Assembly: GCF_024397895.1 (NCBI RefSeq)
Contig: NZ_CP073346.1
Span: 1 to 64,000 of the forward strand
DNA from: Pseudomonas benzenivorans
GTDB taxonomy: Bacteria > Pseudomonadota > Gammaproteobacteria > Pseudomonadales > Pseudomonadaceae
Length of the DNA: 64,000 bases
Reading direction: 5' to 3'
In this document: piece by piece, positions 46,146-59,168 of the stretch
How the letters are laid out: each line of letters begins with the position of its first letter
Numbering within the stretch: position 1 is the first letter of the stretch
The notes under the pieces: model-generated
The model's input: only the letters and a program-made list of their open reading frames with translations
Database searches by the model: none
Told to the model about the DNA's origin: nothing
Position numbers and translations under genes: made by a program

Positions 46146-47110
46146 AGACAGCCAATCAGAATCCGCGTATCGGCATTATCGGCACCGGCGCCATTGGTGG
46201 TTTCTACGGCTTGATGTTGGCCCGAGCCGGTTTCGACGTGCATTTCCTGCTGCGCAGCGAATACGCCACGGTGGTGGAGCACGGCCTGCAGCTGGACAGC
46301 GCGGTGCACGGAGCGCTGCACCTGCAGCAGGTGCAGGCCTACCGTTCAGCGGCAGACATGCCGCGCTGCGACTGGTTGCTGGTCGGCACGAAGACCACCA
46401 GCAACGCGGCGCTGGCGCCCGTCATCAGCCAGGCCGCGGCAGACGGCGCCAAGGTGGTATTGCTGCAGAATGGCCTGGGGGTGGAGGAAGCGCTGCGACC
46501 GTTGTTGCCCGAGTCGCTGCACCTGCTCGGTGGATTGTGTTTCATCTGTACGCACCGTTCCGCGCCCGGCGTGATCAAGCATCAGGCGCTGGGGGCGGTG
46601 AACCTGGGCTATCACTCGGGGCCCGCCCTTGATGAGGCGCAGCGTCAGCGGATAGTCGAGGAGGGCGCCGCCCTGTTCAAGGCGGCGCAGCTGGAGTCCA
46701 CGGCGCTGGCGGATCTGCAGCAAGGCCGATGGCAGAAGCTGGTGTGGAATGTGCCCTATAACGGCCTGTCTGTCCTGCTCAACGCCGACACCGGGGCCCT
46801 GATGGCCAATGCCGACAGTCGCGCGCTGATCCAAGCGCTCATGCGGGAAGTGGCCGTTGCGGCGCAGGCCTGCGGCCAGCAGCTGCCGGATGGCTACCCA
46901 GAGAAGCTGCTGGCCGCGACCGATCGCATGCCCGACTACTGGCCTAGCATGTATCACGATTTCGTTCAGCATCGGGCGCTGGAGCTGCAGGCGATCTACG
47001 CAGTGCCACTGGCGGCCGCCGAACAGGCCGGTATCGACATGCCGCGAGTGCGGGCCCTGTATCAGGCCCTGTGCTTCCTCGACCGGGCCAACCATCAGAA
47101 CGTGAGGTGA
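46142..47110 (+). CDS. panE: 2-dehydropantoate 2-reductase (ketopantoate reductase)
   Basis: PanE reduces ketopantoate to pantoate with NADPH in coenzyme A synthesis. The 322-residue protein has the Rossmann motif GTGAIG at 14-19, the VGTKTTSNAAL segment with a conserved Lys, and the C-terminal helical domain. The start is a TTG overlapping the previous stop (TTGA), with a near-perfect GGAGGAG at 46130-46136; the GTG at 46118 is less likely. Other PanE paralogues exist in Pseudomonas, so the physiological substrate may differ. Confidence 0.88.
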   Translation: MKTANQNPRIGIIGTGAIGGFYGLMLARAGFDVHFLLRSEYATVVEHGLQLDSAVHGALHLQQVQAYRSAADMPRCDWLLVGTKTTSNAALAPVISQAAADGAKVVLLQNGLGVEEALRPLLPESLHLLGGLCFICTHRSAPGVIKHQALGAVNLGYHSGPALDEAQRQRIVEEGAALFKAAQLESTALADLQQGRWQKLVWNVPYNGLSVLLNADTGALMANADSRALIQALMREVAVAAQACGQQLPDGYPEKLLAATDRMPDYWPSMYHDFVQHRALELQAIYAVPLAAAEQAGIDMPRVRALYQALCFLDRANHQNVR

Positions 47111-47112
47111 CC

Positions 47113-48018
47113 ATGGGCAAGGGAATGGGCGACAAGCTGGTGCTGGCAATTTCCTCGAGCGCGCTGTTTGACCTGCGCGAGAGTCATCTGGTGTACGAGA
47201 GTCAGGGCGTAGAAGCCTATCGCCAGTACCAGATCGAACATGAGGATGAGATTCTCCTGCCTGGCGACGCGTTTCCCTTGGTCGAAAAGCTGCTCGGGTT
47301 GAATCTGACCCTGGGCCAGCCCCGGGTGGAGGTGATACTGGTCTCACGCAACAGCGCCGACACCGGCCTGCGGGCGTTCAACTCGATTCAGCACTACGAC
47401 CTGGGCATCTCCCGCGCGGCGTTTGTCGGCGGGCGCAGTCCCGACCCCTATCTGGCGGCGTTTGGCTGTCATCTGTTTCTGTCCACCCACGCACAAGACG
47501 TGCGCAACGCGCTGCGCTCGGGGTTCGGTGCGGCGACCATCCTCGCCGGCGGGGCGCGTCGGGCGGCGAGCAATGAACTGCGGATTGCCTTCGATGGTGA
47601 TGCCGTGCTGTTTTCCGACGAGTCCGAGCGGGTCTACCAACAGGGTGGGCTGGAGGCCTTCCAGAGCCATGAGCGTGACGCCGCCCGTGAGCTGCTGGGC
47701 GGTGGGCCGTTCAAGCCCTTTCTCGCGGCTCTGCACCGCCTGCAACAAGAGTTTCCCGAGGAGGCCTGCCCGATCCGCACGGCGTTGGTCACCGCGCGCT
47801 CGGCGCCGGCCCATGAACGGGTGATTCGCACCTTGCGCGAGTGGAACATTCGCCTGGATGAGTCGTACTTCCTCGGCGGTCTGGAGAAGGCGGCGATTCT
47901 CGAGACCTTCGCCGCCGACGTGTTCTTCGACGATCAGGTCGGGCACTGCGAAAAGGCCCGCGAAGTGGTGGCCACCGGTCATGTGCCCCATGGCGTGAGC
48001 AACGAGCTGCAGCCCTAG
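47113..48018 (+). CDS. Cytosolic 5'-nucleotidase (NT5C1 family)
   Basis: A 301-residue protein of the bacterial 5'-nucleotidase group related to eukaryotic cytosolic type I enzymes. It has an N-terminal LVLAISSSALFDL segment where the HAD nucleophile motif is usually found, then EVILVSRNSADTGLR, FDGDAVLFSDESE and a final VFFDDQ acidic motif. It should dephosphorylate nucleoside monophosphates. The ATG lies two bases after the panE stop with GAGGTG upstream, so it is in the same operon. Confidence 0.85.
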   Translation: MGKGMGDKLVLAISSSALFDLRESHLVYESQGVEAYRQYQIEHEDEILLPGDAFPLVEKLLGLNLTLGQPRVEVILVSRNSADTGLRAFNSIQHYDLGISRAAFVGGRSPDPYLAAFGCHLFLSTHAQDVRNALRSGFGAATILAGGARRAASNELRIAFDGDAVLFSDESERVYQQGGLEAFQSHERDAARELLGGGPFKPFLAALHRLQQEFPEEACPIRTALVTARSAPAHERVIRTLREWNIRLDESYFLGGLEKAAILETFAADVFFDDQVGHCEKAREVVATGHVPHGVSNELQP

Positions 48019-48129
48019 TCGCCCCTGCGCATATAGCCATTCGTCCTAAATGGCCGCGCTTTAGTTGACTTGCGGGGCGCGCTGCTAAGCTCAGAAAAGG
48101 CCCGCCGCGCAGGCAGTCGAGGAGGCCGC

Positions 48130-48630
48130 ATGATTCGTTCGATTCTTTACGCCACCGATCTAGGCCTTTACGCCCCTTATGTTCTCCAGCACGCACTGGC
48201 GTTGACGCGCGCCTTCAATGCCGGTCTTTATGTCGTGCACGCCGTCGAACCGCTGGGGTTGTTCGCCGAATCGGTCCTGCAGACCTATCTGGACGAGGAG
48301 CGGCTCAAGGAACTGCGCAACAAGGGGCTGAGCACGGTGATGGCGAGCATCGAGGAGCGGGTGCTGGAGGGCTTTCGCGACGAACTGGATGAGGCCCAGC
48401 ATGAGCTCGACGTGATTCGGGGTGTGCGAGTGGTACAGGGTGACCCACCGCTGATTATTCTCGAAGAGGCGCAGAAGCTCGCGGTGGACCTGCTGGTCGT
48501 GGGCAGCCACAGCCATGGCACCGAGCTGGAAATACCGCTGGGACGCACGGCGGCGCGCCTGGTGCAGTTGTCGGAAGTGCCGGTCTATCTGGTGCCGATG
48601 CTGCAGCACCGCGGCCGGGGTGAAACTTGA
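48130..48630 (+). CDS. Universal stress protein UspA family
   Basis: A 166-residue single-domain Usp. It begins SILYATDLG, as in ATP-binding members, and carries the nucleotide loop VGSHSHGTELEIPLGRTA with the G-2x-G-9x-G spacing largely kept. GAGG precedes the ATG at 48130. It stands between the nucleotidase and cysB. Function in stress survival is inferred from the family only. Confidence 0.88.
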   Translation: MIRSILYATDLGLYAPYVLQHALALTRAFNAGLYVVHAVEPLGLFAESVLQTYLDEERLKELRNKGLSTVMASIEERVLEGFRDELDEAQHELDVIRGVRVVQGDPPLIILEEAQKLAVDLLVVGSHSHGTELEIPLGRTAARLVQLSEVPVYLVPMLQHRGRGET

Positions 48631-48644
48631 ATCGACCAATCGGC

Positions 48645-48705
48645 AGCAGTTAAAAATAAATAGTCTAGTTTTAATGATTAAACCACTAATATGGTTATAT
48701 CACCT
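48645..48705 (+). promoter_or_regulatory. AT-rich control region of cysB
   Basis: A markedly AT-rich stretch lies 45-105 bases before cysB and contains the near-palindrome GTTTTAATGATTAAAC (48668-48683) and a TTATAT that could be a -10 element. LysR-type regulators commonly repress their own promoters from such sites. Binding by CysB is not shown. Confidence 0.4.
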
Positions 48706-48739
48706 TGCCGGCGAGTGCACGGCCGCCTACCTGCTTTGA

Positions 48740-49723
<984 letters not shown>

Positions 49724-49779
49724 CCTGCGTGCGCTGGCCGCAGGCCGGTTGCGGCGGCCATTAGCTGAGGCCAATAAGA

Positions 49780-49809
49780 AAAAGCCCGTATCGCAGGATA
49801 CGGGCTTTT
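49780..49809. terminator. Bidirectional terminator between cysB and the ABC-F gene
   Basis: A perfect 13-bp stem, AAAAGCCCGTATC with GATACGGGCTTTT, has loop GCAG and lies between the convergent stops. Confidence 0.93.
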
Positions 49810-49851
49810 CGTTTATCGGCCTTCAGCACGCTGGACGCGTGCCGTCATCGA

Positions 49852-51441
<1,590 letters not shown>

Positions 51442-51560
51442 GAATCTTGATCCAGAAAGCGGGCGCACGTGCGCGAAAGGGGCGCGATTGTAGCGGTTTA
51501 GCCCGCACAAGGGCAGGGCCAGGGATGGGCGGTGGGCTGGTCGCAGCGGCAGCAGGCCAC

Positions 51561-51839
51561 TCAGTCGCGATAAAACACCTGTACCAGGTGATAGCCGAAC
51601 TGGCTCTTGACCGGGCCATGCACCTCGCGCAGGGGCTTCTTGAAGATGACCTGGTCGATCACCCTCACCATCTGCCCCGGACGCACCTCGCCGAGATCGC
51701 CGCCACGCTTGCCGGACGGGCAGGTGGAATATTTGCGCGCCAGCACATCGAAGGCTTCACCCGCGGCAATGCGTTTCTTCAGGGCGGCCGCCTCCGCTTC
51801 GGTCTTGACCAGGATGTGGCGGGCCATTGCCTTTGCCAT
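51561..51839 (-). CDS. ppiC: Peptidyl-prolyl cis-trans isomerase C (parvulin)
   Basis: A 92-residue single-domain cytoplasmic parvulin, the same length as E. coli PpiC. The active-site pattern is intact: [22 protein letters not shown] and [14 protein letters not shown] precedes the ATG. It is divergent from the PilU-like ATPase gene across 149 bases. Confidence 0.95.
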   Translation of the reverse strand: MAKAMARHILVKTEAEAAALKKRIAAGEAFDVLARKYSTCPSGKRGGDLGEVRPGQMVRVIDQVIFKKPLREVHGPVKSQFGYHLVQVFYRD

Positions 51840-51988
51840 GACGGGTTCCTCATTTTGGCTGGCCGCGTATTGTGCCAGTATTTGTCGCGCCAGCAGAATG
51901 ACGCCAGCCTCGAGACTTCTGTTTCGCCGGGAGTAGCGGCCGAAATTGGCCTAACGTATTAATTCCACCCAACGGAAGCCCCACGCCC

Positions 51989-53203
51989 ATGGATCTCCAC
52001 GCAATGCTGAAAGTCCTGGCCAGCCAGGATGGTTCCGACCTCTATCTTTCCACCGGGGCGCCGCCCTGCGCCAAGTTCAACGGCGTGCTCAAGGCCCTGA
52101 GCCAGGAACCGCTGAAAGCCGGCGAGGTGGCGCAGGTCGCCCAGTCGATCATGGATGTGGCCCAGCGCGAGGACTTCGAGCGTGAGCTGGAGATGAACCT
52201 GGCCATTTCCCTCGGCGGAATCGGCCGTTTTCGCATCAACATCTTCAAGCAGCGCAACGAGGTGTCGATCGTCGCCCGTAACATCAAGATGGAGATTCCC
52301 AGGTTCGAGGACCTGAAGCTGCCCGAGGTGCTGCTCAATACCGTGATGGAGAAACGCGGCCTGGTGCTGTTCGTCGGCGGCACCGGCTCGGGCAAGTCGA
52401 CCTCCCTGGCGGCGCTGATCGACTACCGCAATCGCAACAGCGGTGGCCACATCATCACCATCGAGGACCCGGTGGAGTACGTGCACCGGCACAAGAAGTC
52501 GATCATCAACCAGCGCGAAGTGGGCGTGGATACCCGCAGCTTCCACGCCGCGCTGAAGAACACCCTGCGCCAGGCCCCGGACGTGATCCTGATCGGCGAG
52601 ATTCGCGACCGCGAAACCATGGAGCACGCCCTGGCTTTCGCCGACACCGGCCACCTGGCGATCTCCACCCTGCACGCCAACAACGCCAACCAGGCACTGG
52701 ACCGCATCATCAACTTCTTCCCCGAGGACCGCCGCCCGCAGCTGCTCAACGACCTGGGCAACAACCTCAAGGCCTTCGTCTCCCAGCGCCTGGTCAAGAC
52801 CACCGACGGCAAGCGCCGCGCCGCTGTCGAGGTGCTGCTGGGCACGCCGACCGTGCGGGATTTGATCAAGCGCAACGAGTTCTCCGAGATCAAGGAGATC
52901 ATGGAGAAATCGAAGAACCTCGGCATGCAGACCTTCGACCAGGCGCTGATCGACCTGGTCCATGAGGGCGCCATCGACGAGGAGGAAGCGGTGAAAAACG
53001 CAGACTCGGCGAACAACGTGCGCCTGAAGCTCAAGCTGTATCGCGACGACCCGGCCACGGCGACTCAGTCAGTAGCCGCTCCGCAAGCGGCGGCCGCGAC
53101 ACCAGCCAAGCCGAGCGAGAAGGGCGACTGGGGGCTGGAGCTGAAGCTTGAAGAAATCGAGAAGGAGGCGCCGCCCGAGGATCCGGGGCGTTCGGGAATC
53201 TGA
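51989..53203 (+). CDS. Orphan PilT/PilU-family type IV pilus ATPase
   Basis: A 404-residue hexameric-type secretion ATPase: N-terminal PAS-like domain, Walker A GGTGSGKST at about 130-138, Asp box ITIEDPVEYVH, Walker B VILIGEIRD and His box GHLAISTLHA. It is closer to PilU than PilT, because the C-terminal region has DLIKRNEFSEI rather than the PilT AIRNL motif. A tail of about 45 residues rich in Ala, Pro, Glu and Lys extends beyond the fold. No other pilus genes are near, so this is an orphan paralogue. It may power or modulate pilus retraction. Confidence 0.88.
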   Translation: MDLHAMLKVLASQDGSDLYLSTGAPPCAKFNGVLKALSQEPLKAGEVAQVAQSIMDVAQREDFERELEMNLAISLGGIGRFRINIFKQRNEVSIVARNIKMEIPRFEDLKLPEVLLNTVMEKRGLVLFVGGTGSGKSTSLAALIDYRNRNSGGHIITIEDPVEYVHRHKKSIINQREVGVDTRSFHAALKNTLRQAPDVILIGEIRDRETMEHALAFADTGHLAISTLHANNANQALDRIINFFPEDRRPQLLNDLGNNLKAFVSQRLVKTTDGKRRAAVEVLLGTPTVRDLIKRNEFSEIKEIMEKSKNLGMQTFDQALIDLVHEGAIDEEEAVKNADSANNVRLKLKLYRDDPATATQSVAAPQAAAATPAKPSEKGDWGLELKLEEIEKEAPPEDPGRSGI

Positions 53204-53335
53204 ATCCTCTCGGCGCTTGTCGCAGTACAACAACTGTCCAGGGAGATTTGACCGCCACTGTAGCTGACCGATCTCCACGGCAAACTCTATGGTTCGGCCG
53301 TGCCCGCGATTCGGGCTTTCAATCAGGAGACTGCG

Positions 53336-53938
53336 ATGCGAATTGCCGTGCTGACCTTTGAGGGTTTCAACGAACTGGACTCCTTTGTCGCCGCGGGCCT
53401 GCTCAACCGCTTGCGCGTACAGGGCTGGCAAGCCCAGATCACCTGCCCGAGCGAGCAGGTGACCTCGATGAACGGAGTGCAGGTTAGGGCGCAACAGCCC
53501 TTGGAGTATGCCAATCAGGCCGATGTGGTGCTGTTCGGCAGCGGCATTCACACCCGCACGATTGCCGAAACCCCGTCCATCCTCGAGCGCCTGCAACTGG
53601 ACCCGCAACGCCAGTTGATCGGCGCGCAGTGCTCCGGGGCCTTGCTGATGGCCAGGCTGGGATTGCTGAACGACCTACCGGCCTGCACTGACCTGACCAG
53701 CAAACCGTGGGTCATGGAGGCGGGCGTCCGGGTACTCGATCAGCCCTTCCATGCCCAGGGCAACCTGGCCACCGCCGGCGGCTGCCTGTCCTCGCCTTAC
53801 CTGGCGGCCTGGGTGATCGCCAAGCTGGCCGGCGAGGGGGCCTGCGCCGAGGCCCTGCATTACGTTGCGCCGGTCGGGGAAAAGCAGGTCTTCGTGGAGC
53901 GGACTCTGGCCGTGGTGCGCCCCTACCTGCAGGGCTGA
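53336..53938 (+). CDS. DJ-1/PfpI family protein
   Basis: A 200-residue single-domain protein of the DJ-1/ThiJ/PfpI superfamily. It begins MRIAVLTFEGFNELD, as in isonitrile hydratase-like and AraC-associated members, with the nucleophile-elbow Cys99 in GAQCSGALL. Activity could be a hydratase, glyoxalase-like or unknown. CAGGAGA precedes the ATG at 53336. It is convergent with the small membrane protein gene. Confidence 0.85.
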   Translation: MRIAVLTFEGFNELDSFVAAGLLNRLRVQGWQAQITCPSEQVTSMNGVQVRAQQPLEYANQADVVLFGSGIHTRTIAETPSILERLQLDPQRQLIGAQCSGALLMARLGLLNDLPACTDLTSKPWVMEAGVRVLDQPFHAQGNLATAGGCLSSPYLAAWVIAKLAGEGACAEALHYVAPVGEKQVFVERTLAVVRPYLQG

Positions 53939-53969
53939 CCAGCTGCCATCAAGCTCCGCCAGGGCGGGG

Positions 53970-54197
53970 CTAGAACTGGCCGAACGCTGGCATCAGTAGC
54001 AGGGCCCAGAAGCCGCCGCCGGCGCAGGCCACATAGACGCTCTCGCGGCTGCCGCTGCGCCAGCCGCTTCGTGGGTAGCGGCCCAGCGTGAGCAGTTTGA
54101 CCCAGGGCCATCCGGACCAGTAGAAGAGGGTGCCGAAGACGATTTCCAGCAGCAGATAGGCGACGGCGCGCAGGCCGAACTCGAGGATCGTCTCCAT
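53970..54197 (-). CDS. Small membrane protein of unknown function
   Basis: A 75-residue protein with one hydrophobic segment near the N-terminus (RAVAYLLLEIVFGTLFYW) and a second near the C-terminus (CAGGGFWALLLMPAFG), so it is probably a two-helix inner-membrane protein. The ATG at 54197 is preceded by a TTG two codons upstream that overlaps the stop of the frameshifted VOC gene, so it may be translated by coupling. I do not recognise a family. Confidence 0.6.
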   Translation of the reverse strand: METILEFGLRAVAYLLLEIVFGTLFYWSGWPWVKLLTLGRYPRSGWRSGSRESVYVACAGGGFWALLLMPAFGQF

Positions 54198-54199
54198 AT

Positions 54200-54632
54200 T
54201 CAAGCGCCACCATTACCTGTTGCGGGACGGTTTCCAAGGCACTCGAAGAAACGAAACAGGTAACCGTCCGGGTCGGCGACGAAGAACTCGCGCTGGCCAT
54301 GCTCGAGCTCATCGGCCCGGTACCAGGCGTCGGTAACCGGCGTGAGCGGCTCCACGTTGGCGGCCTGCAGGCGAGCCAGTAGATCGGGCCAGGCGCTGAA
54401 CCTCCACCTGGAAGTGGATGCCCTTGCCCTTGGGGCCTGGGCGCTGCAACTCGCCCACGGGCGCGCCAGGGGCCTGCAGCAGCATCAGCTCAGCGCCTTC
54501 CAGTTCGAAGTAGCCGAACTGGTCCCACGCACGCTCGTAACACAGGCGAAAACCGAAGACTTTCAGGTAGAAGTCCCTGGCGTTGGGGTAGTTTCCGACC
54601 ACCAGCTCGGGGACCAGTGCATTCCATTGCAT
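54200..54632 (-). pseudogene. VOC/glyoxalase family protein with frameshift
   Basis: The first part (ATG at 54632, good GGAGG upstream) reads as a VOC protein to IHFQVEV, about residue 78. The rest continues in another frame as AWPDLLARLQAANVEPL and then VADPDGYLFRFFE, the normal C-terminal half, ending at the TGA at 54202-54200. The break lies at 54397-54401 (GGTTCAG on the minus strand). Removing one T there restores a 143-residue frame. Without correction the first frame ends near 54309. The gene is either recently inactivated or has a sequencing error. Such proteins resemble bleomycin-resistance/dioxygenase folds; substrate unknown. Confidence 0.85.
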
Positions 54633-54668
54633 AACAGGCTGCCTCCTTGGCAACAGTCTGGCGGGGGA

Positions 54669-54983
54669 TCAGGCCTCGGACTTGAACCAGAACTCGATCT
54701 CGTCGGTGTCCGCGGTGAACGCCGCGGCATGCTCGACACCGGCTGGCACGTGGTACCAGTCACCCACCCTGTAGGTGGTGGTCGAGCCGTTGATGCTGAG
54801 GATCAGGGCGCCGCGGGTAATCACGCCGTAGTTGTCGGTGTCGTGGACATGGGGCGCAATGGCGGTGCCGGCCGGGTAGGAGGCGAACAGCACGTCACTG
54901 CCGTTGGCCTCGAGCCTGTAGGCATCGAAGCGCCCGTCGAACAGGGGAAGGGATTTGATCCTTTCAGGGTATTGACCAGCCAC
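54669..54983 (-). CDS. Cupin domain protein
   Basis: A 104-residue single-domain cupin. The first motif is PHVHDTDNYGVITRG, with His and Glu-position variation, and the second is HVPAGVEHAA. It could bind a metal. It is in line with the VOC and GNAT genes on the minus strand. Function unknown. Confidence 0.85.
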   Translation of the reverse strand: MAGQYPERIKSLPLFDGRFDAYRLEANGSDVLFASYPAGTAIAPHVHDTDNYGVITRGALILSINGSTTTYRVGDWYHVPAGVEHAAAFTADTDEIEFWFKSEA

Positions 54984-55015
54984 TGTGAACTTCCTTGTGC
55001 GTTTGTTCGAGCCGT

Positions 55016-55873
55016 CTAGCCGAGCTCGAAGGTGGTGATGCCGAAGATCCGCTCGACCGGCAGCTCGGGCGCTCTGCCTTTATACATGCGGGCGGTCTCG
55101 AAGACGATGCTCATGCCGTGTCGCTGGGCCATGGCGACGGCCTCGGCGTTCGGCTCCGGCACGTCCAGAAATAGCGCAGCGCCCTCGGGCGCCTGCGCCT
55201 GCAGCGCCATGAACAGCTGCTCCGCCAGGGCGGGGCTGTCGGCGAACAAGGGACCGATCTTGAAACCATTGCGGCACCGACGCAGCACACCGTAGCCGCC
55301 CAGCTGGCCGTCGTCGAGGATGCCCAGGGCGGTACCGTCCGGCTGGTTGATCCAGCAACGCAGGAACCTGGTGCGCGGTTCGGGGAAGAACGGCTGATCG
55401 TAGGCGAGCAGGGCATCGAAGGGCAGGGTCGCCAAGGCTACCGTGCCAGGCGGCGCCGGGCGTTGCGCGCGGGCGACGCCCTGGTAGCGGACGTTGCGAT
55501 GGGCCAGGACAAAGCCGGATTTGCCGTAGTTGGCCTGCTGTTCGACCACACCGTCGAGGCCGATGCTGCGGCCTTCGAGATAGGCCATCCCGGCTTGCCA
55601 GATCTGCCTGCCGTAGCCATGGCCGCGGTGCTGCGGCTTGACGATGAAGAAGCCCAGAAATCCAAAGGATTCGCCGTACTTCACCACCGAGAGTACCGCG
55701 ACTGGCTCGTCTTCCAGGCGGCCGATGAGGAAACCATCGGGGTCGGCGGCATGGAAGCAGCCGGCGTCATGCAGCCCGGGATTCCAGCCCTCGGCCGCCG
55801 CCCAGTCGACGGCGATGGCGAGCTCGGCCTGGCTCATGGTTCGAACTGTGCAGTCGGGCGCATGCATGATCAT
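55016..55873 (-). CDS. GNAT family N-acetyltransferase with C-terminal extension
   Basis: A protein of about 285 residues. The N-terminal GNAT domain has LGFFIVKPQHRGHGYGRQIW, whose RGHGYG loop binds acetyl-CoA. The C-terminal half, about 140 residues, is a second GNAT-like domain of the kind found in YitH/HolE-like proteins (FLRCWINQPDG, LDVPEPNAEAV). Start is uncertain: ATGs at 55873 and 55867 are close together, with a TTG at 55879. Substrate unknown. Confidence 0.85.
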   Translation of the reverse strand: MIMHAPDCTVRTMSQAELAIAVDWAAAEGWNPGLHDAGCFHAADPDGFLIGRLEDEPVAVLSVVKYGESFGFLGFFIVKPQHRGHGYGRQIWQAGMAYLEGRSIGLDGVVEQQANYGKSGFVLAHRNVRYQGVARAQRPAPPGTVALATLPFDALLAYDQPFFPEPRTRFLRCWINQPDGTALGILDDGQLGGYGVLRRCRNGFKIGPLFADSPALAEQLFMALQAQAPEGAALFLDVPEPNAEAVAMAQRHGMSIVFETARMYKGRAPELPVERIFGITTFELG

Positions 55874-55981
55874 GGCCAATGCGGACGCGGCAAACGCCGC
55901 TCGAACTTCGACGCTATTCGATCTTTTCGGACCTGTCCATGCTCAGCCGCCGTTCGGTAGGCCTCAATGTGGCGCGCACAA

Positions 55982-56006
55982 AAAAGCCCGGACGAACCGG
56001 GCTTTT
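55982..56006 (-). terminator. Terminator of the acetoacetyl-CoA synthetase gene
   Basis: A 10-bp stem, AAAAGCCCGG with CCGGGCTTTT, has loop ACGAA and lies 17 bases after the stop. The T-run is on the minus strand. Confidence 0.9.
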
Positions 56007-56022
56007 CAGCAGTCGGAGCCTG

Positions 56023-57978
<1,956 letters not shown>

Positions 57979-58199
57979 GGCGACTCCTCATCTTCATTCT
58001 TGTTGTGCCAGGCCATCGAATCTGGCCGATGGCACGCTAGCCTAGCGGTCGCCGCGCGCCTTGAACGGCAGCGACCCTTTTTACTCGGCTGCCGACCTGG
58101 GCACCGTTGTAGAGCCTTTGCACCAGTCCTGCCGTATGCGCGCGCAACCTGGCGGCGGCGCTTTACAGAGCGTAAACGATGGCTGACACGCAGGACTGG

Positions 58200-59102
58200 C
58201 TAGGCACAGCCCAGACGGGCCCGAGCCACCCGCGAGCCGCTGGACTTGCCCAGCACCGTGCAGATGCGCTGGCCGGCCGCGATCAGCCGGTCGAGGTCGA
58301 TGTCGGTCGCAATGCCCAGGCCGTTGAGCAGGTAGAGCACGTCCTCGGTGGCGACGTTGCCGGTGGCGCCCTTGGCGTAGGGACAGCCGCCCAGGCCTGC
58401 GACGGAGCTGTCGAACACGCCGACGCCCTCCAGCAGGCTGGCGTAGATATTGGCCAGGGCCTGGCCGTAGGTGTCATGGAAGTGCCCGGCAAGCTTGTCG
58501 CGCGGGATATCGCGGGCCACCACCTCGATCAGCCGGCGGGTATCGCCGGCGGTGCCGGTGCCGATGGTGTCGCCCAGCGACACCTCGTAGCAGCCCATGG
58601 CGAACAGGTCGCGGGCCACGCGGGCAACCTGTTCCGGGGTGATGAAGCCGTCATAGGGACAGCCGAGCACGCAGGAAACGTAGCCGCGCACGCGGATGCC
58701 CTGCTGCCGGGCGGCATCGAGCAGCGGCAGGAAGCGTTGCAGGCTCTCGCCGATGGAGCAGTTGATGTTTTTCTGCGAGAAGGCCTCGCTGGCGGCGGCG
58801 AACACCGCCACCTCCTTGACCCCAGCCTCCAGCGCCGCTTCGAAGCCCTTCATGTTGGGGGTCAGGGCGGCGTAGGTGACGCCGGGGCGCTGCTGGATGC
58901 CGGCGAATACTTCTCGGCTGCCGGCCATCTGCGGCACCCACTTGGGCGAAACGAAGCTGCCGACCTCGATATAGCTCAGGCCGGCATCGCTCAGGTCATC
59001 GACCAGGCGCACCTTGTCGGCCACGCTGATGGGTTGCTTCTCGTTCTGCAGGCCATCGCGGGGGCCGACTTCGACCAGGCGAACGTGAGTAGGCAGACTC
59101 AT
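58200..59102 (-). CDS. liuE: Hydroxymethylglutaryl-CoA lyase
   Basis: LiuE cleaves HMG-CoA to acetyl-CoA and acetoacetate, the last step of leucine degradation. The 300-residue TIM-barrel protein has VEVGPRDGLQNE at the N-terminus, GHFHDTYGQA and the HMG-CoA lyase signature GGCPYAKGATGN with its catalytic Cys. GAGGAG precedes the ATG. A REP-like palindrome separates it from liuD. The larger open frame on this strand that spans into liuD is not real. Confidence 0.95.
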   Translation of the reverse strand: MSLPTHVRLVEVGPRDGLQNEKQPISVADKVRLVDDLSDAGLSYIEVGSFVSPKWVPQMAGSREVFAGIQQRPGVTYAALTPNMKGFEAALEAGVKEVAVFAAASEAFSQKNINCSIGESLQRFLPLLDAARQQGIRVRGYVSCVLGCPYDGFITPEQVARVARDLFAMGCYEVSLGDTIGTGTAGDTRRLIEVVARDIPRDKLAGHFHDTYGQALANIYASLLEGVGVFDSSVAGLGGCPYAKGATGNVATEDVLYLLNGLGIATDIDLDRLIAAGQRICTVLGKSSGSRVARARLGCA

Positions 59103-59114
59103 GGGGACTCCTCC

Positions 59115-59168
59115 GTAGGGTGCGCCGTGCGCACCGCGTCTATCGGCCTGGTGCGCATGGCGCACTAC
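59115..59168. repeat. REP-like extragenic palindrome between liuD and liuE
   Basis: A pair of facing arms, GTAGGGTGCGCCGTGCGCACC (59115-59135, first 20 bases quoted elsewhere as GTAGGGTGCGCC) and GGTGCGCATGGCGCACTAC (59150-59168), forms a long palindrome. The same sequence core recurs at 63558-63627. The right arm includes the liuD stop codon. Confidence 0.85.

Noticed and set aside
58028..58046. TGGCAC on the plus strand, resembling a sigma-54 -24 box
   Set aside because: The GC of a -12 box is absent at the required ten-base spacing, and no plus-strand gene follows.
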